A model generated the notes under the pieces. That model did no database searches, was not told the DNA's origin, and saw only the letters and a list, made by a program, of their open reading frames with translations. The position numbers were made by a program, and so were the translations under genes. Below are positions 1 to 10,488 of a stretch of DNA of 64,000 nt, piece after piece. The DNA lies in assembly GCF_030265065.1 (NCBI RefSeq), contig NC_080406.1, forward strand, positions 43,347,638 to 43,411,637. The letters run 5' to 3'. Origin of the DNA: Corythoichthys intestinalis (lineage: Eukaryota; Chordata; Actinopteri; Syngnathiformes; Syngnathidae). Within the stretch, counting starts at the first letter, position 1. Every line of letters begins with the position of its first letter.

Positions 1-864
1 CTGGTCCGCACGACGACTCCGACTCCGACTCTGTTCCTGGTCCGCACGACGACTCCGACTCCGACTCTGTTCCTGGTCCGCACGACGACTCCGACTCTGT
101 TCCGGACCCTCGCCCCGATGATGCTGCTCCCCGTTTCCTGCCAAAACGTGGCGGTATGGACAACCGAGCACTACCTCGTCGGGGACGCCCGCCTGATCTG
201 CCTGTGCGGTCGCCCAATGTCTGGCGCCCCGGGCGCCCTCCCGATCGACCCGTGCGATCGGCCCACGTCTGGCGTCCTGGACGCCCGCCTGACTGGCCGT
301 GACGGGCTGGTGTTGCTCCCTCCTCCGAGCAACCTTCTGACTTTTTGTTTCCTCGGGACGTCTGGGATCCGTCCCTTGAGGGGGGGGTACTGTTAGGTTT
401 TGTGTTTGGTTTCTCCTTGTGTGACTTGTCCTGTGATTACCCATTACTCTCACCTGTGTGTGTTTTCCCAGTGTATTCGGCAATCTGCATCCACCTGTGT
501 TACCCAGCTGTTCCTTGTCTCGTTATCCCTTGTCTGCTTGTGTATATATGCTCCCATTTTCTGTTCACTCCTTGCTGCGTCATTGTCTATGTCTATGTCA
601 ATGTCTGTGCCTGCGTCAAAGTTGAAGTCCAGTCCTAGCCCTCGTGTTCGTCTCAGTAAGTTTTTGATATTCAGCCTTTGTTAGTGACCTAAGTTATTTG
701 TTGATAGTTTTTTGATCACCACAGCCTTTGTTTTGTACTTTGTGCCTTTTGTTAGTTATCATTAAAGCCCTTTTGAGTTCTCTGCCACCTGCCTCGCTGC
801 CTTTTTCGTTTTCCCTGCATTTGGGTCCATAACAACCTGCCTGCCTGCCCGTTCATTCCTGACA
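1..864 (+). mobile_element. Gypsy-like LTR retrotransposon fossil, 3' part
   Basis: The window opens inside the internal region of an LTR retrotransposon; its 5' part lies outside. The first 100 bases are a short tandem repeat of a CCGACTC-rich unit, followed by GC-rich sequence that ends in a G-rich polypurine tract at about 378-388. Directly after that a TG...CA long terminal repeat begins. Polypurine tract plus adjoining LTR marks this as the 3' end of a plus-strand element, most likely Ty3/Gypsy by its layout. It looks broken and incomplete here. The family name is inferred from layout only. Confidence 0.6.
391..864 (+). repeat. 3' LTR of the Gypsy-like element
   Basis: The repeat runs from TGTTAGG to CTGACA, about 474 bases, with the TG...CA ends usual for LTRs. 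It directly follows a polypurine tract. An ATTAAA polyadenylation-type signal lies near 762, as expected toward the end of the R region. The matching 5' LTR is not in the window. Confidence 0.6.
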
Positions 865-869
865 AGAAC

Positions 870-1209
870 GCCACAAAGGCGAGATTGTTGACATTATGAA
901 TTAAAAAAAAATAATAATAAAGCAAATGTGACACACAGAAGGGCTTGCTAAAATTTCTTTAAATGTATTGTTCTACGTAAATCAGCCCAGGTAGCCCCCC
1001 ACATTTTATTAATTTTTAATTTATTTATTTAATATTTTAATATTTAATTTATTTATTATTTTTTATTTTAATAAAGCAAATGTGACACACAGAAGGGCTT
1101 GCTAAAATTTCTTTAAATGTACTGTTCTATGTAAATCAGCCCAGGTAGCCCCCCACATTTTTACCACACCAAATCTGGCCCCCTTTGCAAAAAGTTTGGA
1201 CACCTCTGT
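870..1209 (-). mobile_element. hAT (Charlie-like) non-autonomous fragment
   Basis: The right edge, read on the minus strand, is CAGAGGTGTCCAAACTTTTT, the start typical of many hAT/Charlie terminal inverted repeats. A block of about 88 bases (918-1005) recurs nearly unchanged at 1072-1160, separated by an AT-rich stretch, so the fragment holds an internal direct duplication. No opposite terminus was found, so it is partial. Confidence 0.5.
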
Positions 1210-1402
1210 TTAACCGATGATCGGTAGACGAGGCCAGCTTCTTTCACTTGTTACCAGCTAAATATTATTCAAAAAATAAAGATGGTGGAGCAAATAAGCA
1301 TCTTGAATTTGAAACGGTATCTTGTCGGCGACTAGCCTAGCAATGATCTTAATTGTGGTTGTCAGCCCCAAACCCTCTAAATATATATTAAATGCATTTT
1401 AC

Positions 1403-1580
1403 CAGACATAAAATGACTACCACATAATCTGTGGTAATCGTTTGGAGCCCAGTTTTCTCGTCGAATTGCAGCAGTCCAACTCGCTCTCCTCTCCGGGTCT
1501 CTTGGAATACGGTACAACTTCAAGTCTCTCCGTCTATCTTCTCTGTTATTGCAACCGACCGCCACACACGCATTCACCAT
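1403..1580 (-). CDS. THAP zinc-finger domain, first exon
   Basis: Reading from the ATG at 1580 gives a 59-residue THAP domain: CVAVGC at the N-terminus, the invariant Trp (RRASWTAAIRRE) near residue 34, and a C-x2-H pair in RLCGSHF, making the C2CH zinc ligand set. The reading runs into a splice-donor-like GGTAAAA directly after SHFMSG, where THAP exons commonly end, and soon meets a stop, so this is probably exon 1 of a spliced gene. THAP domains bind DNA and occur both in host regulators and in P-element and Kolobok transposases. No transposase or host exon follows nearby on the minus strand, so the owner is unknown. The frame is intact. Confidence 0.65.
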
Positions 1581-1694
1581 TTTGATTATTAATGTTAACG
1601 AGTAGAAAAACACGCCATAATAGGAGGAATTTACGTAGCGGTAATGCGTCAACAATGACGAGTTGAAGGACAATATGGCGCGGCGGCGTGGTTG

Positions 1695-1702
1695 TGACGT
1701 CA
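1695..1702. promoter_or_regulatory. CRE-like TGACGTCA box upstream of THAP exon
   Basis: A perfect palindromic TGACGTCA lies about 115 bases upstream of the THAP start codon, in a short GC-rich patch (GGCGCGGCGGCG at 1678-1688). This is the arrangement of a CpG-type promoter bound by CREB/ATF factors. Function is inferred only. Confidence 0.35.
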
Positions 1703-1709
1703 TGTGAGT

Positions 1710-2411
1710 AGGGTCTGTATATATATATATATATATAATATTTAAATGATTTTTCAATATTTTGGATTATTTTTAACATATTCATTTCAAATCACATTTA
1801 AAATCACATAACATTTTTCTTTGACATGATATCCAACATGTCTGCAATCCTCCATTGACAGTAAATCCCCCGGCGTGTGGTTAATCCCTAACATGCCCAA
1901 CCAACACCGGTGCCATAAGCATCTTTATATTTAGCTCAGAACAACAGCCAATCAGCAGTCTCCAGTCCTAGCGCCCGCAATAAGTTGTCTTGCATCCAGC
2001 ATTGTGAGAGAAATCATAAAAGCAACTTCAAAAACAGGCAAAGAAATTTTCCACCCTTTATGGCTGAACAATGTGTTGACACAGTGGAGCTATATGTGTT
2101 ATCCCTTACATGGTTGTGCCCCGTGAACCATTATTCACCTCTCGCTGAATTTGACCACAAGCACGTGCGGTCCTTTGCCAAACACTACAATGCACGCTGA
2201 GTGCGCGTCCACACATGACAGCTTCAACTCATGCGTGCCTCTTCTGGACCAGAAAAATCAGTGTTGGACTCAAAGCCCAAAGTCATTATGTACAGCCATG
2301 CCAAAAGCGCCAACAAGAGTGGGAATGTATTTTTGGGGTGAACAATGTGTGTTGAATTTTTTTCATATGAGGAAAATCAATTCTCAAAAAATTGTGAAAA
2401 ATTAAAGCGTT
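1710..2411. other. No recognised gene
   Basis: The stretch starts with a short TA run (1719-1738). The rest is AT-rich single-copy-looking sequence with only short chance open frames. I see no domain, RNA or element end in it. Confidence 0.4.
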
Positions 2412-2468
2412 TACTGCCATTGACAGAGAAAAACATCTAATCCATCAGAAATGGGAGCGGCTGACAAC
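2412..2468 (+). repeat. Copy of the dispersed 'GACGTCCAATCC' palindromic repeat
   Basis: A decayed arm of a short repeat seen about a dozen times in this window. Its consensus reads roughly GCCATTGACGG, then TAGACGTCCAATCCATTT, then ACTGGGAG. Here CTGCCATTGACAGAG is followed by ATCTAATCCAT and GGGAGCGGCTG. Better copies carry both inverted arms. Confidence 0.45.
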
Positions 2469-2475
2469 TAAGGGT

Positions 2476-2535
2476 GCCAAGATTAATCGACTGATTGATT
2501 ATCAAATTAGTCGACAACTATTTTGATAACAAATT
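2476..2535 (+). mobile_element. hAT-type terminal fragment
   Basis: AGGGTGCCAAGATTAATCG followed by alternating GATTAATCG/TTAGTCGAC words resembles the AGGGCTGCA-type hAT ends seen in full at 22627-23187. Only one end is present. Confidence 0.3.
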
Positions 2536-2744
2536 TTTACTCGGTGTCATAAGACTGTTATAATGATGACATGACACCTGTCATGGATATGAATGAGTGC
2601 TTATACAGATGTCATTAGTGTTGAGTGAGTTGCAGGCCCCGCCATTCCCATACCTTTTTTAACACATCACATACATTATAGTCCATGGGGGCAGGGGGCT
2701 GTGCGGCTGGGAAGAACTTCCATGCAGGTCCCACTGCCTGGACA

Positions 2745-3095
2745 CCCTCCTAAGGAAACTCATTTCGGACACCTGTATCCGGGATCCAGGTGAGAAGCTC
2801 GGTCATCAGGGAGGGACACAAGGTCGAGCCACTGCTCCTCCGTGTTAAGAGGAGCCAGCTGAGTTGGCTCAGGCATCTGGTTCAGATGCCTCCTGGACGC
2901 CTCGCTGGAGAGGTGTTCTGTCCCACCGGCGGGAGGCCCCAGTGAAGACCCAGGACACACTGGAGAGACTATGTCTCTCGGCTGGCCTAGGAACGCCTTG
3001 GGATCCCTACGGAGGAGTTGAAGTGGCTGGGGAGAGAGAAGTCTGGGCTTCCCTAATAGAGCTGCTGCCCTCGCGACCCGACCCCAGATTAAGCG
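2745..3095 (+). pseudogene. Non-LTR retrotransposon, 3' end of the reverse-transcriptase ORF
   Basis: Plus-strand frames give the C-terminal tail typical of a widespread fish [26 protein letters not shown], then [10 protein letters not shown], then [14 protein letters not shown] and GEREVWASL, in that order. The segments fall in different frames and contain stops, so the copy has frameshifts and is dead. It is strongly 5'-truncated, as is usual for LINEs, and runs straight into a GATG tail. I do not name the clade. Confidence 0.6.
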
Positions 3096-3219
3096 GTGGA
3101 TGGATGGATGGATGGATGGATGGATGGATGGATGGATGGATGGATGGATGGATGGATGGATGGATGGATGGATGGATGGATGGATGGATGGATGGATGGA
3201 TGGATGGATGGATGGATGG
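3096..3219 (+). repeat. (GGAT)n LINE tail / microsatellite
   Basis: About 31 uninterrupted GGAT tetranucleotide units directly abut the end of the LINE coding tail. This fits a LINE 3' repeat tail expanded by slippage. Open frames through it (repeats of WMDG or IHPS) are artefacts. Confidence 0.9.
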
Positions 3220-4397
3220 TCCCACTGTCCTCAGCCAGGCTCTATAGGCTCTACTATGTATTTTAATGCATTTGCTTCTCTACCCTCCCCACACAATCCC
3301 ATCACGGTGCTGGGTAATGGCTGTCAGTCGGGGACCTGGCAGACACAGTAATAGGGCGGTAGGTGGTTCCCACATTTTTTCTCTATGGCGTGGCTCCCGG
3401 GGTGTGGCCAACTCTTCGCCTGGCTGCCGGTTGTGGGGGCGGGAGGGATCGGTGCTCCGGTCCCGTGCAGCTTCTCGGCTCTCTCCTGCTTCCGCCTTCC
3501 CTTCTCTTTTCTGCCCGGGTATCCTCCTTTGGCTCTGGCCAATGTCGCTGGCTGAGTGCCGGTGGGTCGGCGGGGTGTCGCTCACTCCGGGTGGGTACCC
3601 TGTCCTGCCCCGGGTTTAGTGGGCCGTGGGGGTCCCACTGTGTGGTTGTGTCAATCGGAGGGTTGCAGCGGTGGCTGGTTTGGTAGTGGGGGTGGGGATG
3701 GGGGGCGGTGGCGCGTCCCCTCATCCCTTCCATGAAGACGATAAATGGGGGCCCTGTTGGTCCGAGGCACCACACTGAATCCTAGGGGAATGACGGCGCC
3801 CCCCCCTTGCTGGAGGTGCGGGAAGAGGGATGAGCTGCGACTCTGGAGCGACCCCCGCGCAGCATTTCCACTTGTCGACAGGACTATCACACGTCTGATG
3901 GGATTCACGCATGACTGGGTGCAATTAGACACACTCAAGCAGAGAAACAATCGGTGCCAGGATTAGCGATCAGGCAGCCCAGAATAGGACGCCAACATAT
4001 CCATACTTAAGGATGATTCACATAATACTGGGTTCAACACCTCATATGGCTTATTTGTGTATGTCCCACCCCTCCTTTTTCTCCTCGATCATCAGGCCCC
4101 CCCACATGATGCCAACGGGAAATACAATTAGCTAACGGTAGCACTACTATATCCATAGTTAGTATAGGCGTTGAACGTATTTCTTGTTGTTTGTTCTTCT
4201 CTTCTGTCTCTTTTTCTATTTTCCTTTCTGTCCCCCCATAGCCCCTTCCTGCTTGCTGATTTCTCCTAATAAATGAAACACAATGAATAATCCTCACAAT
4301 GGGAGTATATCATATTCCCATGTGATACATTAAAACTTTTCAGACCAATAGGACGCCCAGACTCCCATCCTCCGTGTCAAGCAGCTGAACAGGACAG

Positions 4398-4424
<27 letters not shown>
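3220..4424. other. GC-rich unassigned block, then a poly-T run
   Basis: Bases 3220-3960 are unusually G/C rich for this window (GGGGGTGGGGATGGGGGG near 3690). They carry overlapping open frames on both strands with no recognisable domain, probably the result of composition. The sequence becomes AT-rich toward 4300 and ends in a roughly 24-base T run at 4400-4424. It looks like dispersed repeat DNA inside the 2536-4615 element. Confidence 0.35.
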
Positions 4425-4428
<4 letters not shown>

Positions 4429-4615
4429 GTCATTTAGTGTCATTGAATAATTATGTCACTTTTGGTGCAATGTTGAGATTTTTTTTAAATGTCTTTGGTT
4501 TGGGATTAGAGTTTAGGCACCGTGTTATGGTTAGGACACTTCATGACATCTGTCATTAACATTCATTAATGTTCATCACAGTGTCACACACCGAGTTCAA
4601 ATAAAGTGTTACCAA

Positions 4616-5453
4616 TATTTTCAATCCCTAAATCACTTTTTGTAAAGTTTATTTATTTAAATTGAAATAAAGCCACACAAAAGTGGACGGTGCAGTGAAT
4701 ATTGTCTGATCTTTGTTGCCACGGAAATCAAGCTTTCACTTTCACGCCATCTAAGCATGTTCCTAACTCAAACATTCTCACAGTCCAGCTGCTTGCTTTG
4801 ACACCCACACACACAATAGAAACACGATGGGAGCAGGGCGTCGAAGGGGTGTTTCCCATGAATCGGACCAACCCCGCTCCTGGGATCGCTTTCCACTATT
4901 GTATTCAACCTCACGCTGCCAACCTCTCACCCTTGACCCAACACTTGGCCGTTTTTCAAACCCTTCTTGAACGCACCCACAAGCCTAAAACCTGTCATAG
5001 TAAAGTGACTCAGCAGGCGTTGCATCTAAACTGACGCTAACACCCTAAGTTGGAACCAAACCACAACAAAGGAGCTCCTAATGAGTAGCTTTTGGACACT
5101 ACTAGCTGTGTAATCTTCACTGAGTGTAAGTCAATCCATTGCCTTATTGCTTTGAGGGCTGATATGCAGCTATGTGTACCAAACCGAGAAAAACACTGAC
5201 AGCTGAACTTTTACATTTGTAAAACTCATTGAATGATTGCCATAAAATACTGTATGTAAACATGCAATGTGAATTACAATATAAACAGGGTTTCCCCCAG
5301 AGAACTTTCAAAGCCTGATGGTAGAGTAGCACATTGGTGGCCTATACCATGTTTTCAATTTTTTTTTTTTTTTTTTAATGATTACAGTAAATAAATAATA
5401 GTTGACAAGATTTTTTAAAATTATGAACAATATGTGTTATTACTAGCCTTTAA
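4616..5453. other. No recognised gene
   Basis: Apparently single-copy sequence with no supported coding region. A short piece at 5289-5300 (AGGGTTTCCCCCAG) resembles a common fish repeat. A T run lies at 5360-5377. Confidence 0.35.
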
Positions 5454-5783
5454 AGAGCAGCTGAAGAGCTTTTCGGATCTCGGTGTAATTTTACGAATAT
5501 AAACTTTGGACAAGTTCGTCAAAACAAGAATGTCATTTTTAACCCGTAACTGCGAGGATACCGTAATTCGCGTTTTTTTTTAGGTTTTGTGCACTCCGTT
5601 AATAGTCCATTCCCAAACCCTGACGTAAATTCCCCAACGCAACAGAAGACTATCCACAGCGAGCATAGCAGCAACAACGATTTCTGTGATATTTCCACCA
5701 AAAGTAACCATTCAGGATCGCTCTTTTGTGACGCTAACGATAGCAAAACCTCCCAGGAAAAATGATCTATAATTAATCCCTAC

Positions 5784-5880
5784 ATGTTTGAACCTGAGGC
5801 ATCAGATGACGACGATTTATTCGGCACAGCAGACGTTGGTGATGACGCCGGTTGGGAGCTCGACACTCATCACGAAAGAG
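5784..5880 (+). pseudogene. Acidic FEPEASD exon, P2X7-associated-like N-terminus
   Basis: The frame reads YMFEPEASDDDDLF, then GTADVGDDAGWELDT. The copy at 14033-14130 on the minus strand reads YTFEPEASDDDLLS and TADGGDDANWRLDT, so the peptide is shared between element copies. The pattern Y-x-FEPEASD followed by acidic residues and a Trp recalls fish proteins annotated as P2X7 intracellular-domain-like, but the cysteine-rich core of that domain is not present here. A GTAGGC donor-like site follows. An A run (5959-5985) and a Tc1 insertion interrupt the sequence beyond. Family assignment is an inference. Confidence 0.35.
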
Positions 5881-6001
5881 TGGTAGGCATCCAGCATCAT
5901 CATTTCTCTCTGAACCTTTCTTTCCCCAGTCATTCTGTGATATATTTGTCAGTGACTGCAAAAAAAAAAAAAAAAAAAAAAAAAAGACGAGTAGGTATAT
6001 A

Positions 6002-6992
6002 CAGTGTATCACAAAAAGTGAGTACACCCCTCGCATTTCTGCAGATATTTAAGTATATCTTTTCATGGGACAACACTGACAAAATGACACTTTGACACAA
6101 TGAAAAGTAGTCTGTGTGCAGCTTAGTTCATTTATTTTTCCCTCAAAATAACTCAAAATATAGCCATTAATATCTAACCCAAATATCTAAACCCCTGGCA
6201 TCAAAAGTGAGTACACCCCTTAGAAACTACGTACATCCCAAAATATCCAAATTGAGTACTGCTTCTCATTTTCTCTCCAAAATGTCATATGACTCATTAC
6301 AGGAGTGCTGTCAGCATTGCTGCAGATTGCGATTGAAGAGGTGGGGGGTCAGTCTGTTAGTGCTCAGACCATACGCCGTACTCTCCATCAAATTGGTGTG
6401 CATGGCTGTCACCCCATGAGGAAGCCTCTTCTGAAGACGGTACACAAGAAAGCCCGCAAACAGTTTGGTGAAGACATGTCAACAAAGCACATGGATTACT
6501 GAAACCATGTCCTATGGTCTGATGAGACAAAGATTCATTTGTTTGGTTCCGATGGTCTCAAGCATGAGTGGCGGCGACCAGGTGATGAGTACAAAGATAA
6601 GTGTGTCATTCCTACAGTCAAGCATGGTGGTGGGAATGACCCCCCCCCCCCCCGCCCTCCCACCTCTTCAATCCCTGCAGCAATGCTGACAGCACTCCTG
6701 TAACGAGTCACATGACATTTTGGAAGGAAAATGACAAGCAGAATTCAATTTGGACATTTAGGGATGTACGTTTTTTTAAAGGGTGTACTCACTTTTGTTG
6801 CCAGAGGTTTAGATATTAATGGCTGTATTTTGAGTTATTTTGAGGGGAAAATAAATGAACTCTATTATATAAGCTGCACACAGACTACTTTTCATTGTGT
6901 CAAAGTGTCATTTTGTCAGTGTTGTCCCATGAAAAGATATACTTAAATATCTGCAGAAATGCGAGGGGTGTACTCACTTTTGTGATACACTG
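6002..6992. mobile_element. Tc1-type foldback element (GTATCACAAAAGTGAGTACACC ends)
   Basis: The ends are CAGTGTATCACAAAA... and, inverted, ...TTTTGTGATACACTG, with TA on the left. About 340 bases at each end are inverted copies of one another. The right arm (6645-6992) is the reverse complement of the left arm including the start of the coding region, joined at a C run (6640-6654). The element therefore holds the N-terminal part of a transposase twice, in opposite directions, and lacks the catalytic C-terminus. Confidence 0.8.
6305..6640 (+). pseudogene. Tc1 transposase fragment
   Basis: The readable pieces are typical Tc1: ALLQIAIEEVGG, SAQTIRRTLHQIG, a KARKQFGEDM helix region, the LWSDETK-type segment (as VLWSDETKIHLF) carrying the second catalytic Asp, and VKHGGGN at the end. 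The frame is broken more than once. The block containing the last DPN motif is replaced by the inverted arm. It cannot encode an active enzyme. Confidence 0.7.
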
Positions 6993-7149
6993 CAGATCGA
7001 GTAATAATTATATCAAATTGACATGAATAGACAACCTGTCAGCTGTCTTATGACAGGCAAGCAACAACAAAAAACAGGTCGCGATCAAGTAATAAATGTA
7101 TCAAATTGTCAGTAAGGGTCTACTTACGTTGTATCCTCCTAGACTAGTC

Positions 7150-7543
7150 TGTTAGGGCTCCCTGATTTCAGGTTGGAGGCCGGATGGGGGAACAATGACA
7201 GCTGCGACTAATCACAATCAGCCGCCTTTTTAAGCCTGCTCGTCTTTGCTGCTTGTCGCCAGACCAACACTTTCAGCATATCCGTCAGTCACGTCTAGGA
7301 TTCAGGAATTTCTCAAATTGTATCACACCCAGCTGATTTGACTTCTTGTTCCATTCCAGAATTCCCCGTTCCTGATCCTTAGCTGTAACGTCGCCTGATT
7401 GACCGGCCGTCAACTTTTGTCAGCTACGACCCGGCGTGCACGTGCGCTGCTCCGAGCCTCGTGCGAAAGTAAATAAACGTTGCATACTAGCACAGTAATT
7501 CTCTTTGTCTGCTTTGGGGTCCACTTACCAGCGCACCCCAACA
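7150..7543 (+). mobile_element. Possible solo LTR fossil
   Basis: A TGTTAGG...CCAACA block of about 394 bases interrupts the THAP exon of the host element. Homology of the flanking exon to the copy at 12.6 kb stops at its right edge. A TATA-like TTTTTAAG (7231) and an AATAAA (7473) lie in the order expected for an LTR on the plus strand. No internal region is present. Matching target repeats were not clear, so the call is tentative. Confidence 0.35.
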
Positions 7544-7706
7544 TCATCATTGAAATGTTGTAAACCAAGATGCGATCGAGGACCTGGGAGAAGTTCTTCC
7601 GCTTGACTCCCACAAAAGATGTCCAAATCCTTGCAGAAGTTTTTTTTTGTTTTGTTTTTTTTTCATAGAGCATTGTGCCTTCGTGTGAGCAATTCATTGC
7701 TACACA
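7544..7706 (-). pseudogene. Decayed THAP exon, copy 1
   Basis: On the minus strand CVAMNCSHEGTM opens a THAP-like domain, followed by ARIWTSFVGVKRKNF with the expected Trp and basic stretch, and then a QHFNDD-like end in another frame. The plus-strand exon at 12558-12738 aligns with it throughout (CVAMNC, VKRKNF, CSQHFSDD). The copy has frameshifts and is cut off by the LTR-like block at 7543. Confidence 0.55.
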
Positions 7707-7734
7707 TCTTACGATCGCTTCGACACACGATATT

Positions 7735-8565
7735 TTCAACATCCGATGAAATTTGTAAAAATGTAAAATTTGACTCGACATTTGTTTCTACATTCGATGA
7801 CATGCCCGACATACAATGACATGACAGCGCCGCATACGGGCGCACGGCGAATTTTCTTGTGAGCGAAATCAACACAGGTTCCAAGAAGGTTAGTGCAGGG
7901 GGTGAAAGGCAAAAGGTGCGGATACCCGCAGGGTTCTCCCAGCGACGAAACCTCGAGGCGCAATGAAGGTGAGGGCCGGCTCTCGGCAGCCTGTTGCGGT
8001 GGGGAGCCAGCCTTAAAGCCGCCAGGGAAGAAGCCAGGTGGCTTTAACCACTGGAGAGCCAGCCTGAAAGCCACCGGGGCAGAAGTCCCTGTCCGATCGG
8101 CGGCCACGCCAGGGGTGAGGGTGGCCCCGTCCCCGCGGCGCTTTCGGGCAATTGATTCCAGAACTTGTGCAACACAACATGCCTACTGTTCGCTCCAGTT
8201 GACGGCAACAACAAAACATTAAAAGAAAAAGTAAAATCTCAGCTGCACCTTTCTTACTCTGTGTCACGTGGTGCATTCAGGTACAGCACGCAAAACACGT
8301 CCGCCACATTAAAATCCGATTCATTACATTATTGCAGGAATTATTATTATTATATTCCGATTTTTATTTATATTGTATTTGTTTTGCTATGTGTAATTGC
8401 GATTTGTAATAGTACCATCAGTATTTTATTAAGGATTTAGTGTAGGTTTTCGGGCTGTGGAACGAATTAATGGAATTATAATGTATTCTTATGGGAAAAT
8501 ACGACCATTTCGACTTACAAACGAGATCCTGGAACGAATTAACTTCGTTTGTAGAGGTATTACTG
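7735..8565 (-). mobile_element. Mariner-like MITE nested in the THAP element
   Basis: The right end reads, on the minus strand, CAGTAATACCTCTACAAACG, then the TAATTCGTTCC word typical of a fish mariner-type terminus, with TA outside. It sits where the 12.5-kb copy has an uninterrupted ATATATTG, which supports insertion. The left end near 7735 is degraded. The GC-rich interior (7900-8150) has a near-duplicate GAGCCAGCC...AAAGCC unit and no transposase. Confidence 0.5.
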
Positions 8566-8812
8566 TATATGGCGGGGATAGCGTGGTATTCGTATTGGAG
8601 CACTGGCGAGGTCTTGGGGAAATTACGTCATCAGGTAGCAGCTGGCAGCGAGGCACGTCTCTCGTTGCTAAGGTGTTGCTATGGCAGTAGCTCTAAAACT
8701 ATGTGGTCGGTTCCAAAAAATTTTTGGTAATGTGAGTTTTGAGACAGTGAATGATGCATTCAGGCCAATTTAAACAAGTAAAACGCTCATCCGAAAAGCT
8801 CTTCTCTGCCCT

Positions 8813-10046
8813 TTGATACCTACACCCAGAGTGTGTCTTGATATACAGTGCATTTTTGACAAACAAAAATCCAGTGCAATTGAGTGTAATGACAGAGCTG
8901 AGACAGGGTTGTTCACATATCAACCTTAGGTTGCCACCATTGCGCTTTCAACCGTATCACCTGACACGGTTAAAATGCAGTTGAAATCTGCATTCTTTCG
9001 CAGAACTGCTTTTACAAGCTGTTTTTGTAACCCACCAGGCTTATAAAGCATTAGAAATGCTGCAACTGCTACAGCTTCCACTCGTTTGGAAAACTTTCAA
9101 CAACACCGCTGAGTGTTCCTGTTTGTCTCAACTGTGGTTCATCCCAATTTGATGAGGTCTAGCTGAATTCCTTCCACATCAAATTGATCCAAACATGCCT
9201 TTCTGGAGCTTTTTTTTTTTTTTTTTTTTTTGCACCGTGAGCAGTGAAGAGCCTTCCTCAAACGTTTCCCACATTGCATGCAACTCTTTAAAAAGTCTTA
9301 AAAAGCTTCTTCCATCTATTAATTGAGTGAGTGAGTAAGTTGGTGCCCCAATAGTGTACAATCACATACAAACTTTCTTCAAGTTAAGGGCGGTCGTAAA
9401 AAGTAGTTCTACACATTCCAGATGCTGCAGAAGCCTTTTCCCATACAGCAGGGGTCAAAAGCTTCCAATGACTTATAGGCGACATTGATGTAATAGTCAT
9501 AACGTGAACAGATCCCTCATTGGGTCTGCGTGTGGTTTCAGGGTCACACATGTGAGAATTTCTCTCCCCCCAAAGCTGCTGTTAGCTGAAAAAGAGGGAT
9601 CCTCTTTCTTTTTTAGCTTTTTGCACAACTTTGTATCATATTCAAACATACAGCTCTTCCAGAGCATCATCATTCATATACGCTCTCTTAAAACACAACT
9701 GTCGGAGCTGTCGACTCTCCTCCCCCTCTGCTGTTGCCTTCCAGCCAGCATCTGTCGCTGCACAAAAGCTCAACTTTTGCAGACTTTGGACAGCTTGGCA
9801 GAGACGCTTCCTGTGGGCTTCCTCCCGAGGATTACAAGCAGACAATGAGCGCTCTCGCATGGAAACTAGTGAGAGAGATAAAGCAGGTGTGTGTAGTGGC
9901 CTTTAACTCTGCAGCCTTGGGAGCACAACATCGTGGTGAATCATCAAAATTTGATGCTGTGCTCCACCTACACTCAATGACCAAAACTCGAATCCTGTAC
10001 AACTTGGTACTCAAGATTATTTAATTACATTTTATGAGTACCTATT
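8813..10046. other. No recognised gene
   Basis: No coding domain is visible. A short phrase at 9025-9050 (CCACCAGGCTTATAAAGC) recurs inverted near 32880-32905, so part of this stretch belongs to the larger repeated THAP-element neighbourhood. There is a T run at 9210-9231. Confidence 0.35.
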
Positions 10047-10129
10047 ATAGATGAGCCTAGTGCTGTGTAATATGGAGGAGAAAAAAATCGACAACTATCG
10101 ATATGGCATGGTATATGATACATTTTTAA

Positions 10130-10488
10130 TTATTCATTCATTCATTTTCCATGCTGCTTTTCCTCATGAGGGTCGCGGAGGTGCTGGAGCCTATCCCAGC
10201 CAACTACGGGCAGTAGGCAGGGGACACCCTGAACTGGTTGCCAGCCAATCACAGGGCACAAGGAGACATACAACCATTCACGCACACACTCATACCTACG
10301 GACAATTTAGAGTGTTCAATCAGCCTACCATGCATGTTTTTGGGATGTGGGAGGAAACCGGAGTTCCCGGAGGAAACCCACGCTGGCACGGGGAGAACAT
10401 GCAAACTCCACACAGGAAGGCCGAAGCCCGGGATTGAACCCTTGATCTCAGAACTGTGAGGCAGATGTGCTAACCACTAAGCCCATTT
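10130..10488 (+). repeat. Teleost dispersed repeat ('GGTGCTGGAGCCTATCCCAGC' family)
   Basis: A nearly full copy of a very common fish repeat. Words in order: TTTTCCTCATGAGGGTCGCGG, GTGCTGGAGCCTATCCCAGC, TTGCCAGCCAATCACAGGGC, TGCATGTTTTTGGGATGTGG, CATGCAAACTCCACACAGG and GTGCTAACCAC. Fragments of the same family lie at 10866-10936, 27060-27300 and, inverted, 41490-41545. It is non-coding and I do not assign a class. It may have inserted into a hAT-like fragment, since a CGATATGG motif lies just upstream (10100). Confidence 0.75.

Larger units (their letters stand above)
2536..4615. mobile_element. DNA element with inverted ends, filled by insertions
   Basis: The block at 2536-2620 (CTCGGTGTCATAAGACTG and onward) is matched in inverted orientation by 4525-4615, whose reverse complement reads ACTTTATTTGAACTCGGTGT and then the same GACAGATGTCAT/AGTGTC words. 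Such paired ends mark a non-autonomous DNA transposon. Between them lie a LINE 3' end with its GATG tail and a GC-rich block, probably later insertions. Target duplications could not be fixed. Confidence 0.4.
5454..8812. mobile_element. Kolobok-like THAP transposon, copy 1, with three nested insertions
   Basis: The left end AGAGCAGCTGAAGAGCTTTT (after TTAA at 5450-5453) is matched inverted at 8776-8812, whose reverse complement begins AGGGCAGAGAAGAGCTTTT and is followed outside by TTGA, one change from TTAA. THAP-coding content plus a TTAA target points to the Kolobok superfamily. Inside are a FEPEASD-type exon on the plus strand near the left end, a decayed THAP exon on the minus strand nearer the right end, a foldback Tc1 (6002-6992), an LTR-like block (7150-7543) and a mariner-like MITE (7735-8565). 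The core without insertions would be about 1.1 kb, so the interior is deleted. No transposase core remains. Confidence 0.6.

Noticed and set aside
1369-1738. TIR pair around the first THAP exon (CCCTCTAAATATATAT and AGGGTCTGTATATATAT)
   Set aside because: The two sequences are not true inverted copies. The similarity is only a TA run next to CCCT/AGGG.
3007-3351. Long open frames of WMDG or IHPS repeats
   Set aside because: They translate the GGAT microsatellite. A tetranucleotide repeat has no stops in these frames.
3280-3950. Several overlapping open frames of 100-130 codons on both strands
   Set aside because: They sit in GC-rich repeat DNA where stops are rare, overlap one another in several frames, and show no domain.
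7893-8222. 109-codon frame in the GC-rich part of the mariner-like MITE
   Set aside because: It overlaps an opposite-strand frame of similar length, has no domain, and lies inside a non-autonomous element.
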